A stretch of DNA of 33,914 nt, from positions 1-33,914 of the forward strand of contig NZ_JBGYBX010000024.1 of assembly GCF_041817755.1 (NCBI RefSeq). Reading direction: 5' to 3'. This document shows positions 24,409 through 33,000 of this stretch, piece after piece (within the stretch, counting starts at the first letter, position 1; each line of letters opens with the position of its first letter). The DNA is from Glaesserella sp041817755 (GTDB taxonomy: Bacteria > Pseudomonadota > Gammaproteobacteria > Enterobacterales > Pasteurellaceae). A model generated the notes under the pieces. That model was given only the letters and a program-made list of their open reading frames with translations. It was not told the DNA's origin and did no database searches. The position numbers and the translations under genes were made by a program.

Positions 24409-24436
24409 TTGACTAACCGAAGTGAACGGATACAAT
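24409..24436 (+). promoter_or_regulatory. thrC promoter
   Basis: TTGACT, 16 bases, TACAAT, located 38 bases before ATG 24474. It lies next to an uptake sequence at 24398-24406. No leader peptide or attenuator was seen, so thrC here appears not to be controlled by a thr attenuator. Confidence 0.65.
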
Positions 24437-24473
24437 CGTTCCATTTCCGATTACTCATAATAAAGGACAACCA

Positions 24474-25751
24474 ATGAACCTATACAACATCAAACACCCC
24501 GAAGAACAAGTGAATTTTGCCCAAGGCGTTCGCCAAGGGTTAGGCAAAGATCAGGGCTTATTTTTCCCTGAAGTGTTACCTAAATTTGACGACATTGACG
24601 CTTTATTAGCATTACCGTTGGTTGAACGTAGCCAAAAAATTTTATCGGCATTGATTGGCGATGAATTGCCACAAGAAACCTTAAATACAATGGTAAAAAA
24701 TGCGTTTACTTTCCCTGCTCCACTAGCAAAAGTGAACGATGATATTTATGCGTTAGAGTTATTCCACGGTCCGACCCTTGCCTTTAAAGACTTTGGCGGT
24801 CGCTTTATGGCTCAAGCATTAAGTGCGGTGCGTGGCGATGGCAAAATTACCATTTTAACAGCGACATCAGGCGACACAGGTGCGGCAGTGGCTCACGCTT
24901 TCTACGGTTTAGAAAATATCAATGTGGTTATTCTTTATCCAAAAGGCAAAATCAGCCCGTTACAAGAAAAATTATTCTGTACCTTAGGCGGAAACATTCG
25001 TACCGTGGCGATTGAGTCTGACTTTGACGCTTGTCAAGCGCTAGTTAAACACGCCTTTGATGATGTTGAGCTGCGCCAAGCCATCGGCTTAAACTCAGCG
25101 AACTCTATCAATATCAGCCGTTTACTTGCTCAAGTTTGCTACTACTTTGAAGCGGTGGCTCAGTTGCCGAAAGAGAAACGTAGCGATGTGGTGGTTTCTG
25201 TACCAAGCGGTAACTTCGGCAACTTAACTGCGGGCTTAATTGCGAAAACCTTAGGCTTACCGATTAAGCGTTTTATCGCTTCAACCAATGCGAACGACAC
25301 TGTGCCACGTTATCTTAAATCGGGCAAATGGGAACCTAATGCAACGGTTGCGACATTATCGAATGCCATGGATGTCAGTCGTCCGAACAACTGGCCACGC
25401 GTTGAAGAGCTGTTTAAACGTAACGGTTGGGATTTGAGCGAGTTAGGTTCAGATGCCTTAAATGATGCCGAAACGGAAGAAGCTTTAAAAGCACAATATG
25501 CGGAAGGTTACTTGTGCGAGCCGCACGGTGCGATTGCTTACCAAGTGTTGAAAGATCAGCTACAAGCAGGAGAAACAGGTATTTTCCTTTGTACAGCACA
25601 CCCGGCGAAATTCAAAGAGAGCGTAGAGCGTATTTTAGACGTTGAACTGCCGCTACCTGAAGCGCTAGACAAACATAACAAAATGGAACTATTGTCAGAT
25701 ACAATGGCGGCGGATTTTATAAAACTACGTGAATATTTATTAATCAAATAG
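24474..25751 (+). CDS. thrC: Threonine synthase
   Basis: Pyridoxal-phosphate enzyme that converts O-phosphohomoserine to threonine and phosphate. 425 residues, the normal length for the proteobacterial type. The PLP lysine is Lys105 in HGPTLAFKDFGGRFM, and TATSGDTGAA is the phosphate-binding loop. RBS AAAGGA precedes ATG 24474. The gene stands alone: neither thrA nor thrB is next to it, and it has its own promoter. A terminator-like stem follows at 25775, and then an AT-rich insert. Confidence 0.96.
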   Translation: MNLYNIKHPEEQVNFAQGVRQGLGKDQGLFFPEVLPKFDDIDALLALPLVERSQKILSALIGDELPQETLNTMVKNAFTFPAPLAKVNDDIYALELFHGPTLAFKDFGGRFMAQALSAVRGDGKITILTATSGDTGAAVAHAFYGLENINVVILYPKGKISPLQEKLFCTLGGNIRTVAIESDFDACQALVKHAFDDVELRQAIGLNSANSINISRLLAQVCYYFEAVAQLPKEKRSDVVVSVPSGNFGNLTAGLIAKTLGLPIKRFIASTNANDTVPRYLKSGKWEPNATVATLSNAMDVSRPNNWPRVEELFKRNGWDLSELGSDALNDAETEEALKAQYAEGYLCEPHGAIAYQVLKDQLQAGETGIFLCTAHPAKFKESVERILDVELPLPEALDKHNKMELLSDTMAADFIKLREYLLIK

Positions 25752-25774
25752 AATTTTTCTAGTTTATTCTCTGA

Positions 25775-25799
25775 TCTCTCCCATAATTAATGGGAGAGA
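25775..25799. terminator. Probable terminator after thrC
   Basis: TCTCTCCCAT and ATGGGAGAGA form a perfect 10-bp stem with a 5-base loop. The following sequence (AGCTTTTACT) is only moderately T-rich. Confidence 0.6.
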
Positions 25800-25830
25800 A
25801 GCTTTTACTAGACTATTTAAATTTCTAAAA

Positions 25831-26283
25831 CTATTTAATAGTTAGACATAGTAGTTCTTTTATAATGTAAAAAATAGTGAAAACTAAATATCCCCAGAAA
25901 AATATAGGTGTTATACATGATTCTTGATATTTATATTCTTTCTTATATAAATTAAAATTTGTTTTTAAGTCTTCACTATTGAAGACAGAGTTATTTTTAT
26001 TCCTGTTTTCTTTATAGAATTCTATAGGGTTTTCTATATTAATTTGCTTTGGTTTTCCCAGCCCAAATATAGATTTAATACTTGATTCATATTTAGATCT
26101 CTCCCAATCATTCTTTAGCAAGATAGATATTCTTGCAATAAACTCATTTTTATATTCCTCTTTATCTATATTTTCTAACACTTTCTTTGCAATTTCGATT
26201 ATCTTTAAATCTGAATTATCATCAAATAGATTTAGTCGAATAGCTAGCTCTGCGATAAATTCATCTTTATTTTTTTTCTGCAT
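25831..26283 (-). CDS. AT-rich gene of unknown function, probable C-terminal half of a split membrane-associated protein
   Basis: 150 residues, very rich in Lys, Asn and Ile, unlike its neighbours. Residues 1-75 are helical, with DEFIAELAIRLNLFDDNSDLKII and later ILLKNDWERSKYE, the latter two resembling an uncharacterised membrane-protein family that has an N-terminal anchor and RLN-DD and LLK-EWER blocks. A hydrophobic segment closes the C-terminus (about 128-147). The start overlaps the end of the upstream small gene in another frame. Removing one A from the run of eight A at 26270-26277 would join the two into a single 202-residue protein. No function is known. Low GC suggests horizontal acquisition. 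Confidence 0.6.
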   Translation of the reverse strand: MQKKNKDEFIAELAIRLNLFDDNSDLKIIEIAKKVLENIDKEEYKNEFIARISILLKNDWERSKYESSIKSIFGLGKPKQINIENPIEFYKENRNKNNSVFNSEDLKTNFNLYKKEYKYQESCITPIFFWGYLVFTIFYIIKELLCLTIK

Positions 26284-26440
26284 TTTCCTTATCCATAGTA
26301 ACTATTTTTATAGTGATTTCTCTTATCTTTTCCCGCCATTTTATTCTTTCTTCTGATATGTTTTTATTAAAATAAGATGAAAATAACTTATAGCTTATAA
26401 AAAAGATACTATTAATAGTTAATAATTCTATTGTATTCAT
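26267..26440 (-). CDS. 57-residue small protein, probable N-terminal half of the split gene
   Basis: ATG 26440 to TAA 26267. It has an N-terminal hydrophobic stretch (INSIFFISYKLF, residues 9-20) followed by a basic helix with ERIKWREKIREI (residues 30-42), a pattern typical of membrane-anchored proteins with a cytoplasmic helix. It ends in KK just where an A8 run shifts the frame, 17 bases into the next gene. Either it is a coupled small gene, or it is the first half of a protein broken, or switched off, by the homopolymer. The base composition matches the AT-rich gene downstream. Confidence 0.5.
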   Translation of the reverse strand: MNTIELLTINSIFFISYKLFSSYFNKNISEERIKWREKIREITIKIVTMDKENAEKK

Positions 26441-26469
26441 AATTTAATATTTACCCTATGTGTTTAAAT

Positions 26470-27063
26470 TCATCCAATGGAATAATTTTTATTTAATATA
26501 TTACTTGTACTATTTTGAACCTCTTGCAAAATCCCCTGATAATCGGTACTTGGCAAACCAATTTCCCCAAAGTAATGCATATCGACCTTTTCAATGCCGC
26601 AAAAGCTAAACAAGCCATAACCTAAGGTATGCTCAAAGGCTTGCAGATAACCTTTTTGGCGATATTCTTCCACGGGATTGCCAAGGGTGACAAACTGCTG
26701 AACTCGTTTATCACCCAATAAGCCGATACTTTTTTCTTTGCCGTCTTTATAAGCGAAGCCATAAGCAATCACACGATCAAGATACCCTTTTAAAATTGCA
26801 GGAAACCCCATCCACCACAGTGGATAAATCAAGGTAATCAGATCTGCCTGTTGGAAATAGCGGTGTTCTTGAGCCACATCCACAGCATATTGTTGCTCAA
26901 TAGTTGCTCGAAACTCTTGCCAAGTGAGTGTCGGATTAAAATCAAGCTGATACAAATCCCGCACAATGACATCGTGATTTGCGCTTGCTTGAATCACCTT
27001 GTCCAAAATTGCATGGTTAAAACTGGTCGGATTCGGGTGAGCATAAATAATCAAATGTGTCAT
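26470..27063 (-). CDS. NAD(P)H-dependent oxidoreductase, quinone-reductase/flavodoxin-like fold
   Basis: 197-residue flavoprotein of the NQO1/KefF/MdaB superfamily. The N-terminal beta-strand and phosphate loop (LIIYAHPNPTSFNHAI), LIYPLWWMGFPAILKGYLDR in the middle and a GYLQAFEHTLGYGLFSFCG stretch are typical; FMN or FAD is expected. The frame is open to 27075, but GGAGAG fixes ATG 27063. Its last 13 residues (STSNILNKNYSIG) are coded by DNA as AT-rich as the adjacent insert, which hints that the insertion altered its C-terminus. The electron acceptor is unknown. Confidence 0.85.
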   Translation of the reverse strand: MTHLIIYAHPNPTSFNHAILDKVIQASANHDVIVRDLYQLDFNPTLTWQEFRATIEQQYAVDVAQEHRYFQQADLITLIYPLWWMGFPAILKGYLDRVIAYGFAYKDGKEKSIGLLGDKRVQQFVTLGNPVEEYRQKGYLQAFEHTLGYGLFSFCGIEKVDMHYFGEIGLPSTDYQGILQEVQNSTSNILNKNYSIG

Positions 27064-27085
27064 AGTTCTCTCCAAAGCCTAAAAT

Positions 27086-27133
27086 ACAAGCGGTCTGTTA
27101 TTTGCAAAATTTTGCAACGAACAGACCGCTTGT
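27086..27133. terminator. Inverted uptake-sequence pair acting as terminator
   Basis: ACAAGCGGTCTGTT (27086-27099) and its exact complement (27120-27133) form a 14-bp stem. The loop holds GCAAAATTTTGC. Each arm carries a full uptake sequence. It separates mnmE from the oxidoreductase gene on the same strand. Confidence 0.75.
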
Positions 27134-27134
27134 T

Positions 27135-28496
27135 TTATTTACCGATACAGAACGAACTGAAGATATTGCCGAGCAAGTCATCGGAAGTAAACTGCCCGGT
27201 GATTTCACTCAAGGCATTTTGTACCATCCGTAGCTCTTCGGCGAGCAGCTCGCCTGCGTAGAATTGGGTTAATTGCACGTGTCCGCGTTGCAGATGATCT
27301 GCGGCGGTTTCAAGCGCAACCAAGTGACGACGACGAGCGATAAAACCGCCTTCCGTTGAGCTTTGATAACCCATTGATTTTTTAAGGTGTTCACGCAATA
27401 AATCTACGCCGACTTTTGTCTGTGCAGAAAGGCGAATCACGGTGAAATTATCCGTTTGTACCAAGCTTTCCGTTTCGCCGGTTAAATCGACTTTATTACG
27501 AATCACCGTCACTGGTATATTTTTCGGTAATTTTGCTAAAAACTCCGCCCACTCTTGTTGGAAATGATCCGCTTGAGATTCGTTGCTATCAATCATCAAC
27601 AACACATGATCCGCTTGCTCGATTTCATCCCACGCCCGTTTGATCCCGATTTTTTCGACTTCATCACTCGCTTCACGTAAGCCTGCTGTATCAATAATAT
27701 GTAACGGCATACCATCGATATGGATATGCTCACGCAGCACATCACGAGTTGTCCCAGCAATATCAGTCACAATCGCCGCTTCACGTCCAGCTAAAGCATT
27801 TAGCAAGCTGGATTTACCTGCATTAGGTTTGCCAGCAATCACCACTTTCATCCCTTCACGTAAAATTGAACCCTGTTTTGCTTCTTGGCGAACATGGGCA
27901 AGTTGCGTAATGATCTCATTCAATTTGGCTTCAATTTTACCATCAGCAAGGAAATCAATCTCTTCATCGGGGAAATCAATCGCTGCTTCCACATAGGTTC
28001 TTAAATAAATGACATTATCTACTAACGCATGGATTTTATTGGAAAATTCGCCTTGTAAGGACTTCAAGGCGGAACGTGCCGCCTGCTCGGATGTAGCGTC
28101 AATTAAATCGGCAATCGCTTCGGCTTGGGCAAGATCGAGCTTATCATTTAAAAAGGCTTGCTCGGAGAATTCACCCGCCCGAGCGATCCGTACACCGTTG
28201 ACCTTTAAAATGCGGTTGAGTAGCAGATCTAAAATCACCTGTCCGCCATGTCCTTGCAATTCAAGGACATCTTCCCCCGTAAACGAATTCGGCGCTTTAA
28301 AAAATAGGGCGATTCCCTGATCTAATACCGTCCCGTCTTCATCTTTAAACGGCAAATAATCGGCCATACGTGGTTTAGGGCATTTGCCTAATACGGCTTG
28401 AGCGACATCCGTCGCCAATGGCCCAGACACCCGCAAGATCCCAATCCCGCCACGCCCGATGGGTGTGGCTTGTGCAACAATGGTTTCTGTCATCAT
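27135..28496 (-). CDS. mnmE: tRNA modification GTPase MnmE
   Basis: With MnmG it modifies the wobble uridine of certain tRNAs (carboxymethylaminomethyl group). 453 residues. The N-terminal formyl-THF-binding domain begins with TIVAQATPIGRGGIGI. The inserted GTPase domain has GKPNAGKSSLLNAL, IAGTTRD, DTAGLR and NKVD. The C-terminus is the essential CIGK. ATG 28496 is directly followed by a second ATG (28493), and neither has a clear ribosome binding site. It is divergent from the MazG-like gene. Confidence 0.97.
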   Translation of the reverse strand: MMTETIVAQATPIGRGGIGILRVSGPLATDVAQAVLGKCPKPRMADYLPFKDEDGTVLDQGIALFFKAPNSFTGEDVLELQGHGGQVILDLLLNRILKVNGVRIARAGEFSEQAFLNDKLDLAQAEAIADLIDATSEQAARSALKSLQGEFSNKIHALVDNVIYLRTYVEAAIDFPDEEIDFLADGKIEAKLNEIITQLAHVRQEAKQGSILREGMKVVIAGKPNAGKSSLLNALAGREAAIVTDIAGTTRDVLREHIHIDGMPLHIIDTAGLREASDEVEKIGIKRAWDEIEQADHVLLMIDSNESQADHFQQEWAEFLAKLPKNIPVTVIRNKVDLTGETESLVQTDNFTVIRLSAQTKVGVDLLREHLKKSMGYQSSTEGGFIARRRHLVALETAADHLQRGHVQLTQFYAGELLAEELRMVQNALSEITGQFTSDDLLGNIFSSFCIGK

Positions 28497-28565
28497 ACTA
28501 TTTTGTTTTTTACTGAAATTGAATTATTGTATCACCATTTGGCGAGAATAACGGAGAATAAGCGC

Positions 28566-28880
28566 ATGCACTTTGCAGAATATCAACAATGGGTCAGAGA
28601 ATTTTATCAACAACAAAACTGGTATGAACGGGATGTGTTTCGGCGTTTGGCTTATTTAACCGAAGAAGTGGGCGAAGTGGCTTGTGCGGTGCGTGCTATT
28701 GAAATAGGTAGAGAAAGACCGGATGAAACGGAGCAAAGTTTGGATGAAAAGCGAGAAAATATCTTGGAAGAACTCGGCGATGTGTTTGATAACTTGTTTA
28801 TCTTAGCGGATAAATACGATATTTCGATTGAAGAGGTAATCGCTAAACATCAAGCTAAATTTTTATCCCGTTATCGATAA
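28566..28880 (+). CDS. MazG-like nucleotide pyrophosphohydrolase family protein
   Basis: 104-residue all-helical protein. The metal-binding pattern EEVGEVACAV (E-x-x-E type) and the later EELGDVFDNLF (E-x-x-D) are those of the MazG/all-alpha NTP-pyrophosphatase fold, which hydrolyses non-canonical or signalling nucleoside triphosphates to monophosphate and pyrophosphate. The frame is open to 28398, but that region is opposite mnmE; GGAG 9 bases before ATG 28566 sets the start. The target nucleotide is unknown. An uptake sequence follows the gene at 28884-28892. Confidence 0.8.
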   Translation: MHFAEYQQWVREFYQQQNWYERDVFRRLAYLTEEVGEVACAVRAIEIGRERPDETEQSLDEKRENILEELGDVFDNLFILADKYDISIEEVIAKHQAKFLSRYR

Positions 28881-28986
28881 AAAACAAGCGGTCGGGTTTC
28901 GGCTAAAATTTGCAAAAAGAAACGTCTGCCGAAACGGGCGGATGATATACAATGGTATCGGTATTTATTGTTCTGTGAGGTAACGT

Positions 28987-29613
28987 ATGAAACTTTGGTA
29001 TTCCACAACCAGTCCGTTTGTCCGCAAGGCTCGTGCTGTCGCACATTATCACCGCTTACAAGATCAAATCGAATTACTGTTGGTCACCCGAGCGTTTTCC
29101 GCCGACTCTCCGCACAATCAGGATAATCCGCTAGGGCGGGTTCCGGCATTACAACTGGATAACGGCGATTGGCTGTATAACAGTAGTGTGATTGCCGAAT
29201 ATTTGGATGCGATCGGTTCGGCGCCGACCTTATTTCCGAAAGATGAGCAACGTTGGAAAGTCTTGAACCTGTATGCGCTGGCGGAAGGTGTACTGGAAAA
29301 TCTTGTCGGGCTAGTCTTGCCTGAACGGATGTTCCGTCCTGAATCCGAATGGTGGCTGAGCCGTCATCAACAGGTGGAAGAGCGTAATGAGCGCACCTTA
29401 ACATTAATTGCACAAGAGATTAAGCCATTCGGTACGGAACTCAATATCGGCACGCTCTACGTGGTTTGTTTAGTGGATTTTCTGTTATTTAGAGCCAATG
29501 TGACGGGCGCTGATCGCTATTCTGCCATGGGGGAATTGAAAGCCTGGGCGGATAGCATGAATGCACTTTATCCTTGTTTGGCGGAAACCGTGCCGGTGAT
29601 GCCGCCGCAATAA
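28987..29613 (+). CDS. Glutathione S-transferase family protein (YibF-like)
   Basis: 208-residue cytoplasmic protein with an N-terminal thioredoxin-like domain (MKLWYSTTSPFVRKARAVA, then NPLGRVPALQLDNGDWL and NSSVIAEYLD) and a helical C-terminal domain. The TSPFVRK start resembles E. coli YibF. RBS GTGAGG precedes ATG 28987. It is a single gene closed by the terminator at 29625. Activity and substrate are unknown; family members detoxify electrophiles or reduce glutathione mixed disulfides. Confidence 0.85.
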   Translation: MKLWYSTTSPFVRKARAVAHYHRLQDQIELLLVTRAFSADSPHNQDNPLGRVPALQLDNGDWLYNSSVIAEYLDAIGSAPTLFPKDEQRWKVLNLYALAEGVLENLVGLVLPERMFRPESEWWLSRHQQVEERNERTLTLIAQEIKPFGTELNIGTLYVVCLVDFLLFRANVTGADRYSAMGELKAWADSMNALYPCLAETVPVMPPQ

Positions 29614-29624
29614 CCCGAAAACGG

Positions 29625-29660
29625 AAAAAAAGTGATGGCATTATTCATCACTTTTTTTTT
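29625..29660. terminator. Bidirectional terminator between the GST gene and xerC
   Basis: GTGATG and CATCAC, extended by seven A-T pairs, make a 13-bp stem with an 8-base loop and a long T-run (9 T). The xerC stop (TGA) and its final Lys codons are inside the hairpin. Confidence 0.9.
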
Positions 29661-30550
29661 CGTTTTGCCCGCGGGTGAGCCGAATCATAAATTTTCGCTA
29701 AGTGTTGAAAATCCAAATGGGTATAAATTTGCGTGGTGGATAAACTGCTATGCCCTAAAAGCTCTTGTACTGCACGTAAATCAGCACTGGCTTCCAACAT
29801 ATGCGTAGCAAAAGAATGGCGTAATTTGTGCGGATGAATATGGGTATCCAACGCCTGTTTTTTACCCCATTTCTGCATAATCAGTTGAATCGAACGATGA
29901 GAAAGACGCTTGCCCTGCCGATTTAAAAACAACGCATAATCTTTCGGTTTAAATGTTTTACGCACCGTCAACCAATGACGTATCGCCGCTAACGCTTTCG
30001 AGCCAATCGGTACAATCCGCTCTTTATTTCCCTTCCCTAACACACGTACTTCTCCGACGGATAAATCCATATCGCCTAAATCCAACGCTTGCAGCTCGGA
30101 AAGACGCAGCCCGGAACTATACATCAGCTCCATCATCGCCAAATCTCTAACGGCAAGCGGTTCATCGCTCTCAATATTCAGCAATTGCGCAACTTGTTCC
30201 GCATCAATATTTTTAGGTAAATGTTTACCGACCTTCGGAGATTTAATCCCTAATGCAGGATTGGCTTTCAGCTTGCCCTGCTTAACCAAAAACGCCAAAA
30301 ATTGACGTAATGCCACTAACCTAAGCCCGATACTTTTTGCGCTCAAACTTTGTCTGTGGCTTTGCGACAAAATCCAACGCACAGTCGAAGCATCAAGCTC
30401 TTGCCAACGTGTAACTTCTGCTTGTTGTAACATTTCGCAGACCGCTTGTAGCTGACGTTGATAATTGCTTAGCGTATGGGGGCTTGCTTGCTTTTCAATG
30501 CGTAGAAAGTCCCAGTACGGTTGGGTTTGGTGGTAAAGGGGATTGGTCAT
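29648..30550 (-). CDS. xerC: Tyrosine recombinase XerC
   Basis: Site-specific recombinase that, with XerD, resolves chromosome dimers at dif. 300 residues from ATG 30550; the TTG at 30556 is less likely. The N-terminal SAM-like core-binding domain (residues 1-100) is followed by the catalytic domain with all conserved residues: Arg in SSGLRLSEL, Lys in GKGNKER, HxxR in HKLRHSFATHML, His in LLGHSSLSTTQIYTH with the nucleophile Tyr. It is preceded 6 bases upstream by the stop of a 96-residue gene and probably co-transcribed. Its end is in the terminator at 29625. Confidence 0.95.
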   Translation of the reverse strand: MTNPLYHQTQPYWDFLRIEKQASPHTLSNYQRQLQAVCEMLQQAEVTRWQELDASTVRWILSQSHRQSLSAKSIGLRLVALRQFLAFLVKQGKLKANPALGIKSPKVGKHLPKNIDAEQVAQLLNIESDEPLAVRDLAMMELMYSSGLRLSELQALDLGDMDLSVGEVRVLGKGNKERIVPIGSKALAAIRHWLTVRKTFKPKDYALFLNRQGKRLSHRSIQLIMQKWGKKQALDTHIHPHKLRHSFATHMLEASADLRAVQELLGHSSLSTTQIYTHLDFQHLAKIYDSAHPRAKRKKK

Positions 30551-30556
30551 AGACAA

Positions 30557-30847
30557 TTACGCTAAGCCTAATTTACCGATTTTGACACCGATATTGCCTA
30601 GTGCAACAGGTCCAAGATATTCTGCTAAGAATTTAAACAGCTCATCAACACTATGGAAAATACAATGGGTTTGCACTTCGTTTTCAACTTTACGGGTAAA
30701 TTCGTAGCTGACTTTGCTAGCATCAATGTGAGCGGTGAGATTTAAGTAAACCGTTTCAAAGTAATGGCTCATTGCCCCTTCTAACCCAGGATCGCTGATA
30801 CGCACGTCCCATTGATTGCTGAATAATACTTCACTTTTGACTGACAT
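30557..30847 (-). CDS. Conserved-looking small protein of unknown function upstream of xerC
   Basis: 96 residues, mixed composition, no signal peptide and no clear membrane segment. It contains SVDELFKFLAEYLGP and ends in GVKIGKLGLA. No domain was recognised. AGAGGT precedes ATG 30847. The stop is 6 bases from the xerC ATG, so the two are translated from one message. Its persistence beside xerC suggests a real gene, but its function cannot be told from sequence. Confidence 0.75.
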   Translation of the reverse strand: MSVKSEVLFSNQWDVRISDPGLEGAMSHYFETVYLNLTAHIDASKVSYEFTRKVENEVQTHCIFHSVDELFKFLAEYLGPVALGNIGVKIGKLGLA

Positions 30848-30885
30848 TTTTTACCTCTTTGTGTTTGCAAATTTTTATTGAAAAA

Positions 30886-30907
30886 AGACCGCTTGTACAA
30901 GCGGTCT
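30886..30907. terminator. Perfect palindrome of two uptake sequences after glyS
   Basis: AGACCGCTTGT followed directly by its complement (22 bases with no spacer). It lies 12 bases past the glyS stop (minus strand) and probably ends glyS transcripts; a T-rich stretch follows on the minus side (TTTTTTCAATAAAAA). Confidence 0.7.
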
Positions 30908-30919
30908 GATTGTCTTGTT

Positions 30920-32986
30920 TTATTGTAACAACGAAATATCCGCCACTTGTAAGAATAAGTTTTGTAGCGTATTTAAAATCGCTAAACGGTTTTGACGTAG
31001 TTTTTGATCTTCCGCATTCACCATTACGTTGTCGAAGAAGCTATCTACAGGCTGGCGTAAACTTGCCAATTTGTCGAGAACCGCCGTGTAGTCGCCTTGA
31101 GCGATCAACGGTTGCACTTCTTTTTCGAGTGCAATCACCGCTTCCGCCAACGCTTTTTCCGCAGGTTCAACACAAGCGGTAAGATCGATTGCCCCAATTG
31201 CAACATCGGCTTTGGCAAGAATGTTGCTCACACGTTTATTCGCTGCCGCCAATGCTTCTGCACTGTCTAAGGTACGGAAATGCGACACCGCACGCACACG
31301 GGCATCAAAGTCCGCTGGACGAGTTGGACGGCGAGCGAGAACCGCTTGGATAACGTCCACTGCAATACCTTCATCTTGATACCACGCACGGAAACGACCG
31401 AGCATAAAGTCCACTACTTCTTCCACAACATTTGTGTTGGTGAGTTTGTCGCCAAACAATTTCGCTGAAGTCGCCACTAAATCGCTCAGATCAAGCGGTA
31501 AGTTTTTCTCTACAATAATGCGTAACGCACCGAGTGCCGCACGGCGTAAAGCGAATGGATCGGCACTGCCTTTTGGTTGCTGACCGATACCGAAAATACC
31601 CGTGAGCGTATCGAATTTATCCGCCAATGCAACAGAACTTGCCACAAGTGATTTCGGCAATTCATCGCCAGCAAAGCGTGGCATATATTGTTCGTTTAAC
31701 GCCACCGCCACTTCTTCATCTTCGCCGTCGTGACGAGCATAGTGCATACCCATCACGCCTTGCGTATCGGTAAACTCAAACACCATATTTGTCATTAAGT
31801 CACATTTCGACAACAAGCCGGCACGTTTCGCTTTGGTTTCATCTGCACCAATTTGTTTTGCAATTTCGCCTGCAAGCTGTTCAATGCGAGCGGTTTTGTC
31901 ACGCAACGTACCGAGTTGTTGTTGGAACAACACGGTTTCTAAGCGTGGTAACTGATCTTCCAAACGCTGTTTTAAGTCGGTTTTGAAGAAGAATTCCGCA
32001 TCGGTCAAACGTGGACGCACCACTTTTTCATTCCCTTCGATGATTTTGCTTGGATCTTCAGGGTTGATGTTCGACACAAAGATAAAGTGCGGTAAAAGTT
32101 TTCCGTCTTTATCATAAATCGGGAAGTATTTTTGGTCGCCTTTCATTGTGTAAACTAAGGCTTCCGCAGGCACGGCAAGGAAACGCTCTTCAAACTTCGC
32201 CGCTAACACGTTCGGATACTCCACCAAAGACGTGACTTCGTCTAACAAGTCTTCTTCAATATCCGCCACGCCACCTAAAGCGGTCGCTTTTTCTTGTGCT
32301 TTTGTAAGAATTAACGCTTTACGCTCGTTGAAATCCGCAACCACTGAGCCTTTTTCTTTCAACAATGCAGGGTATTGATCCGCGTGGCTGATTTGGAACT
32401 CACGCTCGCCTAAGAAACGGTGACCACGAACGGTTGTACCGCTTGCTACGCCTAAAATTTCGCCTTCGATTAGCTCATCGCCCAATAATAAGGTTACAGT
32501 GTGAACAGGACGCACGAACTGCTCGGTTTTATCGCCCCAACGCATTGTTTTTGGAATAGGCAATTTTGCCAACGCTTGGCTGATAATGCCGACTAACAAG
32601 TTTTTAGTCGGCTGACCTTCGATCACCGCACGGTGAACCAGCCATTCGCCTTTATCGGTAGCAATACGCTCCGCCTGCTCAACGGTAATGCCACAGCCTT
32701 TCGCCCAGCCCTCCGCCGCTTTGGTCGGCTTACCTTCCGCATCAAACGCCGCCGACACCGCCGGACCACGTTTTTCCACTTCTTTGCTTGGCTGTGCTGT
32801 CGCAAGCCCCAATACTTTCACCGCTAAACGGCGTGGTGCCGCCAACCATTCCACTTTGTCAAAGCTCAAACCAGCCTGGTTTAATTCCGCTTCAACATTC
32901 TCCGCAAATGCGGTCGCTAATTTTTTGAGTGCCTTTGGTGGCAACTCTTCTGTGCCGATCTCGGCTAGGAAGTTTTGTGTTGTCAT
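30920..32986 (-). CDS. glyS: Glycyl-tRNA synthetase beta subunit
   Basis: Beta chain of the bacterial alpha2-beta2 glycyl-tRNA synthetase; it carries tRNA recognition and is needed for aminoacylation with GlyQ. 688 residues, of normal length, starting MTTQNFLAEIGTEELPPKAL. The C-terminal anticodon-binding region ends in DISLLQ. The alpha subunit glyQ is not adjacent: the next upstream gene is an OsmC-like protein, with a REP-type hairpin at 33001 between them. An uptake sequence is inside the gene at 31172-31180. Confidence 0.96.
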   Translation of the reverse strand: MTTQNFLAEIGTEELPPKALKKLATAFAENVEAELNQAGLSFDKVEWLAAPRRLAVKVLGLATAQPSKEVEKRGPAVSAAFDAEGKPTKAAEGWAKGCGITVEQAERIATDKGEWLVHRAVIEGQPTKNLLVGIISQALAKLPIPKTMRWGDKTEQFVRPVHTVTLLLGDELIEGEILGVASGTTVRGHRFLGEREFQISHADQYPALLKEKGSVVADFNERKALILTKAQEKATALGGVADIEEDLLDEVTSLVEYPNVLAAKFEERFLAVPAEALVYTMKGDQKYFPIYDKDGKLLPHFIFVSNINPEDPSKIIEGNEKVVRPRLTDAEFFFKTDLKQRLEDQLPRLETVLFQQQLGTLRDKTARIEQLAGEIAKQIGADETKAKRAGLLSKCDLMTNMVFEFTDTQGVMGMHYARHDGEDEEVAVALNEQYMPRFAGDELPKSLVASSVALADKFDTLTGIFGIGQQPKGSADPFALRRAALGALRIIVEKNLPLDLSDLVATSAKLFGDKLTNTNVVEEVVDFMLGRFRAWYQDEGIAVDVIQAVLARRPTRPADFDARVRAVSHFRTLDSAEALAAANKRVSNILAKADVAIGAIDLTACVEPAEKALAEAVIALEKEVQPLIAQGDYTAVLDKLASLRQPVDSFFDNVMVNAEDQKLRQNRLAILNTLQNLFLQVADISLLQ

Positions 32987-33000
32987 TTTTCTTTTCTCTT

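Noticed and set aside
28398..28565. Longer start for the MazG-like gene
   Set aside because: This part lies opposite mnmE; a good ribosome binding site and the family N-terminus fit ATG 28566.
28896..28935. GTTTCGGC and GCCGAAAC as a terminator after the MazG-like gene
   Set aside because: The 8-bp stem has a 24-base loop and no T-run, so it is too weak to call.
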